DNA of 64,000 bases, taken from Adiantum capillus-veneris (taxonomy: Eukaryota > Streptophyta > Polypodiopsida > Polypodiales > Pteridaceae). Shown piece by piece: positions 1-10,858 of this stretch (positions are counted from its first letter, which is position 1; each line of letters begins with the position of its first letter). The notes below the pieces were generated by a model. The model saw only the letters and a list, made by a program, of their open reading frames with translations. It was not told the origin of the DNA and did no database searches. Where the stretch lies: contig CM043965.1 in NCBI GenBank assembly GCA_014529385.2, positions 64,451,190 through 64,515,189 on the forward strand. The letters run 5' to 3'. Made by a program: the position numbers and the translations under genes.

Positions 1-223
1 TTCTCCTTTATATAAGAGTGCCTTAGGACAATGCCCAGTTCTCAGGATTTTTTGAAGAATTTAAACCCAATTGTGAGTTGCAAGTTGCAGACACTGTTGT
101 TTTCAGGCTGGGGACACTGTTATTCTTTATCCCTGGCACACTCAATTATTTAGCTTCAATTGCCTATATTGTGATCAGTCAATCAATCCTTCCACTAATT
201 TCACTTTTAAGATGAATTTGGCT

Positions 224-505
224 TCAAGGTTTGCGCTTTCGATGACTTGCAATGGTAAGTTTTGCCTGGTTAATGCTCAATTCTGCCTCCTTCAGGTCAC
301 TACCATTCACTGCAGCTGCTTTTGCCCAGATGTATTTCCATGTCATCATTAGGTGTAGGTCTAGCTGCCGTATGTAGCGGGGGTGTGACCAAGGTGGTGG
401 AACCTCACCCAAAATTTCATTCAATTGAATCCTGCTTATCGTGCTACTGCTAGAGGAATACTCCGAAGCTGCCGTTTGGCCTTCCTTGTGTGTGATGGCA
501 GCAAA
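224..505 (-). CDS. unrecognised open frame, possible terminal exon
   Basis: A minus-strand frame stays open for about 93 codons and ends at a stop at 224-226. Its composition is protein-like: a Ser-rich stretch, then WSHPRYIRQLDLHLMMTWKY, then a basic C-terminus ending HRKRKP. I do not recognise a family. No ATG lies near the upstream end and the frame opens just after an in-frame TAA, so if real it is probably the last exon of a spliced gene whose acceptor lies around 480-505. Nothing around it supports an operon or TE context. It could equally be chance; no second copy is visible in the window. Confidence 0.25.
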   Translation of the reverse strand, partial: FAAITHKEGQTAASEYSSSSSTISRIQLNEILGEVPPPWSHPRYIRQLDLHLMMTWKYIWAKAAAVNGSDLKEAELSINQAKLTIASHRKRKP

Positions 506-1793
506 TTATCAAATCAGTGGGGAGATGTGTGTGATCACCCCCTATTCGAAATATTTGAATCCCTACCTTTCCTTTTGGTACTGCCAATCAGAGACTTCCT
601 GAATTCGACTCGATGTAACCGTGGAAGTGGTCATGCTGTGGATCATTTGGACAGTGGGCATGTTATTTCCTACGTTCTATGCCGATTTTTGTTGGCCCTG
701 GTCTTTTGTGCATGAGTGTGTGTGTGTGAGTGTCAGTGTGAGCCAGCCATCAAGGCAAGTTCGAAGCGCTGTTGTGTGTTTTATTGCGCCATTATTATCA
801 CTGACAGCGCCTCATATGTGTGTGTGGTCTATCAAACAGTTTGTGGGGTTGCTAATGATGCGCCATGCAGGCTCTGTCGGTTTGAGCTAGCAAAAATCAA
901 GCCAAAAAGATCGACCAAATTAAACTCACTATAACTCTAAGGTGGTCTTGTTGGACTCTGGGATGGCCACAACCAGTTACTGAGTGTTGGCCTACAATAT
1001 ATGCTTCAAGCATTCACAAAATTATGTGAGAAGTGGCTGGCAGCTGTGTGGGACTAGACGGCACCAAAAATCGGCATGCAGCTTTTGCAAGGGTATTTTT
1101 GACTCGTGATTCTCAGTGTGAGAGTGTGAAATGGACGGGCCAGCTGGGGGTTTGCGCAAAAAGCTGGTGCGGGTATGGTGCGGGGACCATCGGCCACCAA
1201 GGGGGGGGAATAAATGGAAAACTACTGCATGTTTTATGCCATTGATGGTGTGAGCCCGGTCAGGTCCACTGTAGTTTGAACGCATTGGATCTCAAATGCC
1301 AACAGACTTCATCATGGTTGCGCACCATAAGTGGCAAAGAACAGTCGGTAATTGATTGGCATTTTCAAAAAAAGGGTGTGTGTGTGTGTACTTGAGAGTC
1401 AGTCGCGAGCCAAGTCAGGCAGGCCAAGGCGGAGTAGAGTTAGTGCCTTTTTCGAGCTCGGGGAGTTGGGGATGACAGCTGGTGTGTGGCATGGCAATGT
1501 TTGCATGCATTTGCTTGAGAGCGTAGCAGCAAACGGCTGGGCTGGAGGTTGGTATGTTCAACAGCAGCTGGGAGGATCAGATAATGTGGGCTGCATGGGG
1601 GGTTAAAACTATCTACGCAGTCGCGCCTGGGGCAGGTAGCGAGAGACAGGGCTGAGGGAGGCATGTGTGGGGAGATCCGCGGAGATGGCAGGCATAGTGC
1701 CGTGCTTTTGTGCTTTTGTGAGTGTCCTCAGCCAGGCCCGAGTAAGTGGGTGGGGTCGCGCACGTAAGGTCAATAATCAGCCGTGTCGTCGTG
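506..1793. other. no gene recognised
   Basis: This stretch is richer in GT and GC than what follows and contains short TG runs near 715-735 and 1375-1390. Short open frames occur on both strands but none has a recognisable motif or a convincing splice pattern. Confidence 0.4.
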
Positions 1794-1877
1794 GTCGTCG
1801 TGTGTTTAAAGCCAAGGCAAGTGGGCCAAAGGGGAGTCGTCGTGTGTTTAAAGCCAAGGCAAGTGGGCCAAAGGGAG
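1794..1877. repeat. 42-bp tandem duplication
   Basis: Two adjacent copies of a 42-bp unit start at 1794 and 1836, each beginning GTCGTCGTGTGTTTAAAGCC and ending in GTGGGCCAAAGGG. They are nearly identical, so the duplication looks recent. Confidence 0.9.
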
Positions 1878-1883
1878 CGTGAG

Positions 1884-2001
1884 CGCGTAGGAGGCCTCGC
1901 CTACAGTAAACGCGTAGCAAGACTTGGGGGGTGCAAGGCGTAGGATGTCCCACAGGGAGAAACGCGTAGGATAACTAGGCAGCAAGGGCGTAGGATGTCC
2001 C
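1884..2001. repeat. cluster of GCGTAGGATGTCC-like motifs
   Basis: The hexamer GCGTAG recurs five times in about 120 bp (near 1884, 1912, 1938, 1964, 1988). Two occurrences extend to GCGTAGGATGTCCC. The same core forms half of the near-palindromic 24-mer spaced every 284 bp at 57540-58414. Confidence 0.7.
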
Positions 2002-2696
2002 GTAGTAGCTAGCGCGAGTCATGGCACGACAGGCAGTTCAGTGCGGCGAGATAAGGGAGGCAGGTGAGTTTTTTTGTTTTATTTTTTTAAAGAAAAAACC
2101 AAAGTAAGAAAAACACACAAATAAGGTTTTTTTTTTAAAAAACACTCACATAAATCAAAAATATATACAAAAACACACAAAATGGCAAAAATTACATTAA
2201 AAATTCCAAGAATCATACAATAATTCAAAGAATAAAAAAAATTTCAAAAACACTTACAAATATAAATTAATAAAATACACAAATAATAATTATAAAAACA
2301 CTTTAAAAAATACCAAAATGAACACCAATAATAAATAAAAAACACAAAAAAATCTAAAAAACACTCAAAAATCAAAACATGCACAAAATTATTAAAAAAC
2401 ACAAAAAAATATTAAAAACACACAAAAATAATTCTAAAAAGAAAACACAAAACAATCACTAAACACACACAAAAAAAGAAAAACACAGAAAAATAATAAA
2501 ATACACCAATATAAATTTAAAAAATCAAATCTTATCAAACAAAAAACCTTAAAATGTTTTTTTTTAAAAAATTAACTAGCACGCAAAAACACTCAAAAAA
2601 AAAGAATGCCCCGGCACTCCACAATTCACCCAAATTAAGCGATTTATCAATTTTCTTAGCATAATTAGCACATTTGAGTAAAAATTACCAAAAATT

Positions 2697-2815
2697 ATCA
2701 GAAAATTCTCAAAAATTCTAGATCAGCCCACCGACCTAAACATTCGCAATCAAGCAATCTCAGTTTCAGTGTTTAGGTCGGTGGGCTGATCTAGAATTTT
2801 TGAGAATTTTCTGAT
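2697..2815. repeat. perfect 46-bp inverted repeat (hairpin)
   Basis: The arm at 2697-2742 and the arm at 2770-2815 are exact reverse complements over 46 bp, separated by a 27-nt loop. The arms contain CTAGATCAGCCCACCGACC, whose GC content stands out in the AT-rich surroundings. No terminal features of a known transposon are attached. Confidence 0.95.
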
Positions 2816-3353
2816 CACTTACTTAATCAAAATCGCACAAAACATCATTCCTTAAGCACACAAATCATCTCGAAACTGCGCGTAAATGAACCCAAAAATC
2901 ACCCACTCTTACACGATGACTAATCACACTCAAAACAGCATTTTTCATCAATTAAACATCAATTCGAGCATCCAAATCTCAAATTTAATCAATCATTAAC
3001 ACGCTTTTTGCATCAAATCATGCACATAAGCATACATAACCAAAATTGACCGAATTTCGACAGCATTTCGGCATCACAACGGAATTAGAAAAACATAACC
3101 ATAGCTCATTGACAACCATTAGCAATCACATGCTTCTCATAAGCAAATTTGACTCCAAAACAGCCCCAAATTACCCCAAGTTAGGCACTTCCGCCTACAC
3201 TCAAGCGGGCATAAACCGCACCTAGTTTTGCATTTTACGAATGCACATGGTTTATGAACCAAACCTACACCTAAAATCAGAGAATCAGCATTAATTTCAG
3301 CACCTTAATTGGCCACAAACTCAGCGAATAAGCACTTGATTAGTGCCCAACAC

Positions 3354-3357
<4 letters not shown>

Positions 3358-3402
<45 letters not shown>
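3358..3402. repeat. (GT)n microsatellite
   Basis: Uninterrupted GT dinucleotide repeat of about 22 units. Confidence 0.97.
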
Positions 3403-3403
<1 letters not shown>

Positions 3404-3981
3404 ATCCCGTAAAATCACCTACACACAACCAACAAAAATATCAATGTGTAGCATCGTTTAGCATGAACGTAAACACATAATCATCATGGACATGCATCAA
3501 TTAATCAATCCAAATCAGCACTTTGCAAAATGCCCAAATAATTAGTGAAAAATTAGTGAATGAAATTAGTGAAAATTAGCGAATAATAGGTGATTTCGGC
3601 TACAATTTGCACACAAATGGAGTAGGATATGAGTGTGTGGATCACATAGGCATGTTGTCCATACACCCACTCATTTTCCACTTGTGTGTAGCACAAAAAA
3701 CACTTATCAAACAACGGGAAATTAGCATCAAAGTTAGGGAAAATTAGTAAAAATTAGTGAATTTGATGGTCAAAATTAGTGATAAAAAACAAGAACTAAT
3801 GATGTGTGTGGGTTGTTTTGTGATGTTCTAAGCATAATCAATGCTAACCCAAGCACTAATCACACTAAAAACCACTCAATTAATCAACACACCTAATCTA
3901 AAAACTAACAAAATTAACAAAAAATTAGGGAAATTAGTGTCTCCTAATCACACCAATGGCACCTCTAGCTTAGGCAATCGG

Positions 3982-3999
3982 TCCCCGGCAACGGCACCA
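3982..3999 (-). promoter_or_regulatory. primer-binding site for tRNA-Asp
   Basis: The minus strand reads TGGTGCCGTTGCCGGGGA. This is the complement of the 3' end of plant tRNA-Asp(GUC), including CCA, with one mismatch. Plant Ty3/gypsy lineages such as Athila/Tat commonly use this primer. It lies one base inside the LTR end at 4001, the correct spacing and polarity for a minus-strand element. Confidence 0.7.
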
Positions 4000-4000
4000 A

Positions 4001-5151
4001 TGTTAGAACGTCATCCTAGCATAGGGAGGACATCAACATAATGTCAATCCGAGGAGTAGGATCCGGCTAGGGCATGGAAACACACAAGTGGCTTGTGCGT
4101 GCCAAATGGAGGATTAGAAGGTGAAACCTACACACCAAGAAAGCTAAGGAGAGGGTATGATGTTGCTACGAGGAGTGAGCACACTACTTACTCTACCATT
4201 CGGCCTAATCTCTAATACACAAGCTTAATCATGCACTACTCTCTAATCAATCACTAATCCAACTCTAATCAAGCACACAATGAGCATAGAATAGCATAGA
4301 ATGACCACACCGGTCACCAACACTCTACACAAGCCTACACACACTTAGTAGCATGCTTAAACAAGAGGGAGATTAATCAACAAATCAGCCACTAATCTTT
4401 GATTAATCAAGCATTGATTACACCATGAGCAAATGAGAGAGAAGAGGTTAGAGTTTAGCTATTGGCATGAGGCCGAATCGTCCATGCACGTGCGTAGGAA
4501 GCTCAAGAACTCCATAGCCATCTCCTTCTTCACAAAGCTTATCTCAAGTGAGTGAGAATCCCCTTTCACATTGTGTGTTTTGAGTTATATACTCTCTAGG
4601 CTTTTTAGAAGTGGTCGGGCACTCAAATGGCCAAACTCACTTAATCTGCTATCTGCACTGCCCAGGATCTAAATAAAGCTCAATGTTTACAACTTGGAAC
4701 TCTTGATGAGCCCAAAACATAATTACAACCCACATTTGTGGTCATTTGACGGAAAATCCTAAAACTTAAGTGGCCGTCAATTGTGACCATAACTCCATAG
4801 ATAGTCATCAATTCCAACTCTTCTCTGCATTTGTTGCTTGTATTTGCTTCATCTTCATCTTTACTTCGCATCCGCATCATCTGGCCTCGTTAGCATTTAC
4901 TAAAAATAGTAACTAGCATCTTTTACAGGTCCGTTTGGCCATTGTTGACTTAGCCACCAAACACTCAATTGTGATCGTAACTCCATAGATAGTCATCAAT
5001 TCCAACTCTTCTCTGCATCTGTTGCTTGTATTTGCTTCATCTTCATCTTTACTTTGCATCCGCATCATCTGGCCTCGTTAGCATTTACTAAAAATAGTAA
5101 CTAGCATCTTTTACCGGTCCGTTTGGCCATTGTTGACTCAGCCGCAAAACA
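4001..5151 (-). mobile_element. LTR of a minus-strand retrotransposon
   Basis: Plus-strand termini TGTTAGAACG...GCAAAACA give the TG...CA ends expected of an LTR. One end abuts the primer-binding site, which fixes it as the 5' LTR of an element reading leftward. A TATA-like GTATATAA lies on the minus strand at 4585-4592. The outer end at 5151 is inferred from the TG/CA rule and is uncertain. The partner LTR and coding region are not recognisable to the left, so the element is truncated or runs outside the window. Confidence 0.5.
4781..5151. repeat. 188-bp tandem duplication within the LTR
   Basis: A unit beginning CAATTGTGA(C/T)C..AACTCCAT is repeated with a period of 188 bp (starts about 4781 and 4969) and only scattered substitutions. 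In the minus-strand LTR orientation it sits upstream of the TATA-like box, the position where LTR enhancer repeats are found. Enhancer function is inference only. Confidence 0.85.
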
Positions 5152-5241
5152 TAGTCTTTCTGACATTAAAGACAAAAAGATTTTTTAGTGAATACAAAGT
5201 GCTTAGAGAGTTAAATAAGATTGAGGTAAAACAAAAAAAGC

Positions 5242-5279
5242 CTCCTAAAGGATCTGCGTCGATGCAGATCCTTTAGGAG
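5242..5279. repeat. perfect 16-bp hairpin
   Basis: CTCCTAAAGGATCTGC (5242-5257) and its exact complement (5264-5279) flank a 6-nt loop. The hairpin is flanked by A- and T-runs. Confidence 0.9.
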
Positions 5280-5310
5280 TTTTTATCCTTTACGAGTGTG
5301 TGACCCGTCC

Positions 5311-5564
5311 TCCGGAAGGCAAGGAATGACCAACATGGCGATGCAATTGAGTAAAGGAGTGCGAGAAAGAGACAAAGAGACTGCATCACTAGCTATCTTT
5401 TTGGCTTGCTGACATAACACTTTTCTAAGTAGTAATCCGTCTTTCTAAAAAGATAAGAAATGTAACAATTCATTACATGAGCGCAATGTTTAGTGTATTA
5501 AATCAACGTATGTTTAGTCATGAGTCAAATATTGGATGCAAAGGAGCAACTATGATATCAGGAT

Positions 5565-5603
<39 letters not shown>

Positions 5604-6903
5604 TTTTGGGGAGAGAGAGGAGCACAACGCCGATAGCGAAAGGCAGAGAGTGAGAAGAGTATCACACTGTGTTTTGAGCTTCACTTGAAGAAAACCTATA
5701 GAACTTTCATAACAAAAGAAATAAATAGCTGTTTAAATTCTAAAGAAAAAAACATATACATAATAATTACAAAAAGAAATGACCTTTTTGGGTTTTTTGT
5801 ATAGTTCTTCCTCAAGTTGTGAAGGTTTACATAGTTCCCAAATTCCATCTTGGGCTCATATTTAAAGTTGGACCATCCCTTTCTATTGCTGCAAATATTT
5901 CTCAAGACACACCTGTTTATCCTTCCTGTAAGTAAATGTCATAAAACCTATCCTCAGACTTAAAGTCTGGTAAGCTCCTAAGTTTAAACTTACTAACTTG
6001 AAAATGAAATTTAGAACTTAGAACCGGTCCAATCAATGCACCCTAACTTTTTTTGTGCCACATGGCCAAACATGAGCTATTGGTTTTTTTCTATAATTAC
6101 ATGTTAGAAAAAGTCATTTTTTGGTAAAGATTGTGATTTCATTTTACTCTTAAGACATGTCCTTCGGCCAACGAGGGGGGGGAATGACCGGCATGGTAGT
6201 GCAACTGAGCAAAGGAGCGAGAGAAACAATGATCAAGAGAGACAAAGAGATTGCATTGCTAGCTATCTTTGTGGCTTGTCAACATAACACTTCTAAGTAG
6301 AAATCCATCTTTCTAAAAAGATAAGAAACGTAACAATACATACATGAGCGCAATGTGAAGTATATTAAATCAACATATCTTTAGTCATGAGTCAAATATT
6401 GGATGCAAATGAGCAACTATACTCATAGAGATATGAGGATGGTGGGGGCCACTTTAGGGAGACAGAGGAGCAGAAAGAGTATCGCACAGTGTTTTGAGCT
6501 TACTTGAAGAAAACCTATAAAATTTTCATAACGAAAGAAATAAATAGTTGTTTAGCTTTTTCCAAGTTGCGAAGGTTGACATAGTTCCCAAATTCCATCT
6601 TTGGCTCATATTTAAAGCTCGACCATCTCTTTCTACTGCTGCAAATATTTCTCAAGACACACCTATTTATCCTTCCTGTAAGTATATGTCATAAAACCTA
6701 TCCTCAGACTTAAAAGTCTGGTAAGCCCTTGAGTTTAAACTTAGTAACTTCAAAATGAAATATAAAACTCAGAACCAATCCAATCAATGCACGCTAACTT
6801 TTTTGATCCCACATAGCCAAACATGAGCTATTGGGTTTTTTCTATAATTACATTTTATAAAAAGTCACATTTTGATAGAGATTGTGATTTCATTTTACTC
6901 TTA
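5311..6903. repeat. imperfect direct duplication, units about 850 and 740 bp
   Basis: Unit 1 (about 5311-6158) and unit 2 (about 6161-6903) align along their length. Shared landmarks are AAAAAGATAAGAAA, GAGTCAAATATTGGATGCAAA, CTCAAGACACACCT and GATTGTGATTTCATTTTACT. Unit 1 carries an extra stretch near 5735-5815. Read on the minus strand, both units contain a segment resembling the last exon of the spliced gene at 8956-9896 (a GAG..ATTTG.AGCAATAGA core followed by TTTGGGAAC). A third, more diverged piece of the same flank lies at about 8640-8760. This suggests repeated duplication of that gene's 3' end. Confidence 0.75.
5565..5601. repeat. G homopolymer of about 37
   Basis: An uninterrupted run of G inside unit 1 of the duplication; the second unit has only GGTGGGGGC at this place. 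Confidence 0.95.
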
Positions 6904-7300
6904 AAATGCTATTTGATGATAGATCACATAAAGGGACTTTATTTCACAGAAGGATATCACATTATAGAATGACAATGCACATTTCTCCACTATAAATGTT
7001 TAATCTTCTAATATAAACTTCTATAAATGTACACTAACAAAGTTTCACTCCACCATATGAATGGTCTTAAGTTGTTAGGGGTTTTTTGTAAATGTGTGTT
7101 TTTAAAATGTCCTTAAGTTGTTAGGGTTCTTTTTTTTAATGTGTGTTAACTAAAATTCTTAACGCAAATTCAAACTTGATTGAAAAGTATACATTTATAT
7201 TCTACTTTCAAAGCACTATCCAATGAGAGGTTACATAGAGGGATTTAGATTCAACAACCATGATAACATATTATTATTCTCAAACATGCCAAGAAAACTC
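6904..7300. other. no gene recognised
   Basis: AT-rich sequence with two copies of a short AAGTTGTTAGGGTT-like stretch near 7070 and 7115. I see nothing coding. Confidence 0.4.
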
Positions 7301-8646
7301 TTAACACTAGGTTGGTAACCTAACAGGACATAAAAGTGTCCTTTCAAGGTTTTGAAAAAAACCTCCAAAACCATAGTAGATCCACTCATTTTGTAAAATC
7401 CTTTCATGAGGTTATAGTTCAAGGCTTACTACATATGTAAAAAATAAGAAACTTGTAAAATTTCTCATCTTTTGGTCACACCAAGCCTCAAAAGTTGATG
7501 GACCAGTACATTTTCATCAAAACAGTCATTTCTTACGTTTTGTTGCATAAAAATAAGATTAGGGATTTTTGTAGGACTTGAGATAAATTGCCTAGTTAAC
7601 TTCAATCGGTTGGTGATCAGAACATATGATTGCTTCTCACTCACTATTTTTTGTTTTGCCAAAAGAAATAGGTACAAAAAAGTTGAATTTTTACCATTCT
7701 GCAAACCTATCATCAAAGTTTCTATAGCCACGCTCAATACAAATAATATATGCATGTTTTCTTAGTTCCCTATTGTTGTTTAGGTTTATAAGGAGCCATG
7801 GAGCATGTCAAAAGAATAATACATTGCTTACCAAGGGGAATCTTGGGGACAAAGATGAGGTGCTAAATACAGCAAACATGAAAAAATTGGGTTCAACATT
7901 ATGAGTTGTAGAATTCCATAGAAACTATTCGATATCTACCCAAATTTGATCCTTATGACTAGATATGGTTACTACCTACAAAATGCATGTAGTTGTCACA
8001 AGAAACTAACAATATTGAAAAGCTATACTTGATATACTAGAATGTTTCGTTTTCTTCTATAATTGAAAAAATCAACCATCGTTGTCTACTATGCAAAATA
8101 GGGTATTAGGTGCCCCAAAACTCAAGTAATATTAGCTTTATGTTACAATATGCGACATAGAAAATCAAAACTGCATTTGGATATCATGAAAGCCACCAAA
8201 AAAATCATAGCAGAGCTAAAATTGGCTAAAAAAGAGGATTTGACATTTTTTGTAATTTGGTCATAACTTACAACTTTAACATTTATTTCTCCCTAGAAGC
8301 ATCAGGATATGTTGAGGACTACTAAAGATAGTTCTCTAGCATTATAGACCTCACAAACATGAATTCTAGAGTGGTATAGTTGCAAAAAGTTGAAAAAAGC
8401 CAAAAACAGGACCCGTTTTTTCACACAGTTTAGGTTGTGAAATGTTGTGCAAGGACAAGGTTAAAGATGGAATTGATATTCCAAAAACATGTCGAGTTTT
8501 CTTCAGCTCATGAGACAAATTTCTAGACAGATAGCACCTCAAAATCCATTTTGAAACTCTTTACATAAATCAAGAAAAATGGTCACTTAACAGGACATAA
8601 AAGTGTCCCAGGACATAAAAGTGTCCCATTATCAACCTAGTGTTAA
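7301..8646. mobile_element. non-autonomous DNA transposon with TTAA flanks
   Basis: The left end reads TTAA-CACTAGGTTGGTAA and the right end is the inverse complement of TTAA-CACTAGGTTGATAA. The termini are therefore inverted repeats beginning CACTAGGTTG, flanked on both sides by TTAA. Just inside each end is the quasi-palindrome GGACATAAAAGTGTCC, once on the left and twice on the right. TTAA duplications are typical of piggyBac and of some Chapaev-type (CMC) elements; a 3-bp duplication as in En/Spm does not fit. The 1.3-kb interior has no transposase motif, so it is a non-autonomous or MITE-like copy. Confidence 0.65.
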
Positions 8647-8955
8647 AATAGTAATCCATCCTTTGTATACTCAATTGACATACGTATGGGTTTGTCTCAA
8701 GTATTGAATGCAAAGGACTAAATATGCTTATAAAAATATGAGATGGACATTACAAAGATGGCACTTCTTACTTATATTAGATTAACTTCATGTATTCACT
8801 ACGGATAGAATAGCAACAACAAAAATAACTCTTACTTAGTTTTAACTACATTCATTCATAATCCGACCAAAAATTCACACAATTTTGTATACTTTTTGAT
8901 ATTGTAAAGTACTCTATTTATTGCCAATAAGTTCCATCACAATACGACATATAGC

Positions 8956-9896
8956 TCAAAGTGAAAGTTGGTGTGCGACTCGAGAAGCAATTGTTCCCAA
9001 ATCTCCATCTATTGCTTCAAATGCTCCTATAAAAAAGGAAAAAAAGATTTAAAAATTGAGTATTTTTTAAATAAATACACTATAAAACGATTACAAAATA
9101 GAAGAAACAAAGATTTTGTTATACCATAGCGATATAGCAAATATGTTGGTGGCGTTCCAGGTGGAGGCACATAAAAACTATAATGGTAAGTCAACCATTT
9201 GTAACCACCATAACGTACCCAATCCTCTGGCACGCTATACCCCAAATAGGATACCCACCACCAATCTTGATTATCTCTTTGTCGTTGTGCCAGGTATACT
9301 CCTAACGGATGTACACCATAGCCATCTGGATAATCCTCAAAGATGATAATAACAAAACAGTCTCGAGGTGGAGCTTGCCTATTCATAAAATAGTAAAATA
9401 TGATTCTAATTTAGACTCTAAGATATATTGTCAAAAATCAATAAATGAATAGAATAGCTTGTGGACATTACACTGTTTCAATATCATCTTTGATGCTTAA
9501 TACTATCTGGGTTGGTGTGTACAGAGCATTCCACCCTCTAGGAACTATACATTTTTAAAGTTTTTTTAATAAAAGTTAGATAATTTTTTTAACATAATAA
9601 TACAAAAACATCTTTTTGATTGAGATCACACATCATTGAAAATTAACCTGGAATCGCATATGCCTCTTGATATGCTATGTCCATTCTAAAGCCAATCTTT
9701 ATATCCCCAACCATGACCTAAAAAGCAAAAACACAAAGAAGAAAAAAAAAAGTCCAATTATAATTAAGTCCAAAAAGAAGAAAAATGAACTTTTTTCAAT
9801 TGGCTCATTCTTTCTAGTCCTTGTAATGACAACTACCTTAAGTTGACATTGAATTCATTCAAGTGTCAAAAACTGTGCTACCTTGAATTTGAACAT
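8956..9896 (-). CDS. spliced gene of unknown function, five exons
   Basis: Exons, in minus-strand order, are 9896-9882, 9717-9648, 9544-9472, 9378-9125 and 9026-8956. All four introns (164, 103, 93 and 98 nt) begin GT and end AG, and the frame continues across every junction to a TGA at 8956-8958. The total is 160 codons plus stop. The fourth exon is rich in Trp, Tyr and Pro: an FEDYPDGYGVHPLGVYLAQ stretch, a WWW triplet and a PPPGTPP motif. I do not recognise the family. The first exon (Met-Phe-Lys-Phe-Lys, donor GTAGCA) is the weakest part: an in-frame TAA lies upstream of this ATG, but an internal exon using an acceptor near 9907 is possible. This is the only non-TE gene in the window with intact coding structure. 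Low-copy status and expression cannot be judged here. Confidence 0.7.
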
Positions 9897-10858
9897 GACA
9901 TGTTTTCCTTAGTGCAATCCAAATATACCTATATCATTTACATAGTTAAACACACTTTTGTGTGTCCATAGAGGTATGTTCACATTTATATGCAAAGAAA
10001 ACAAAAATGACATACCAACCTCATTCATTATCCAATCTTTTTATTTTAATAACTATAAACTATGCATAGCTATTGGGTATGCATATTACCCTCTTGTATA
10101 CAGTTTTACCCTCCATGGAATTTTCTTGTGTATACTATTTTATGTGCCAATCTAATTCATCCTTTAATCATTGAAATTTGATAGATTAATGCATTCTTGC
10201 TATCATACAAATTTCACATCATGTATGACTTCACTTAGGCAAAGGATCATAAATAATTTGTATATGCAAAAGATAAATGATTTCCAATGTTATGTAACAT
10301 CTCTTCATGTACTTGTATTTTGCATAAACCTTGTAAATGTTTTAAAGATTTCTCTTCAAAATCCATTTTTACATTTTAAAAAGTTCTTAATAAAATCAAT
10401 GCTCATACACATAACCCTAACATCAAATCACAATTTATATATAAGCCAAAAACATATAGAAAGACAAAAGTACACTAAGTGTCCATTTATACAACCATTA
10501 TATATACAAATTTTGGATAATAATTGATACATGTCTACATGATTACTGACTTTCATTTCAATTACATGGACCTTCAAATATTTTCACAATTTCATTTCTA
10601 TTTGAGAAATGTATACCTTTCCATACAAAACTATCGTTGTTCGCCTCAGTGTAATCTGCATGACGTTACTTTCTATGGAAAATTCCTTATCTACAATCTT
10701 TTTTGAGTAGAGCTTGCTTCATCTCTAGACTCATTACCAATTGCAAATCTCTAGACTCATTACCAATTGCAATTGTATAGATACATGCTTGTCTAATCAT
10801 TTAAAGCACCTCAATGAAACATTATACATGCCCATGCAAGAATACATGTGCTTGCAGT
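9897..10858. other. AT-rich intergenic sequence
   Basis: Open frames of 60-118 codons on the plus strand are typical of AT-rich DNA and show no motifs. The stretch contains an exact 2 x 26-bp tandem repeat at 10721-10772 (unit ATCTCTAGACTCATTACCAA followed by TTGCAA). The 3' terminus of the neighbouring Helitron should lie here, but I could not identify its hairpin and CTRR end. Confidence 0.4.

Larger units (their letters stand above)
2040..3981 (-). other. AT-rich non-coding leader of an LTR element
   Basis: About 1.9 kb of strongly A-rich plus-strand sequence (T-rich on the minus strand) without a credible reading frame. It lies immediately downstream, in the minus-strand sense, of a tRNA-Asp type primer-binding site and an LTR, so I read it as the untranslated internal leader of that element. 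No gag motif is visible before the sequence changes character near 2040. The coding part is either lost or was never present, as in non-autonomous large retrotransposon derivatives. Confidence 0.45.

Noticed and set aside
5242-5279. Rho-independent terminator
   Set aside because: The hairpin with flanking T-run looks like one, but the DNA is plant nuclear. It is kept only as an inverted repeat.
7305-8642. Classical CACTA (En/Spm) element
   Set aside because: The termini start CACTA, but the flanks are TTAA/TTAA rather than a 3-bp direct duplication, and no En/Spm transposase text is present.
9958-10706. Three plus-strand ORFs of 60-118 codons
   Set aside because: They lie in AT-rich sequence with Ile/Asn/Phe/Tyr-rich translations and no motif or splice structure; treated as chance.
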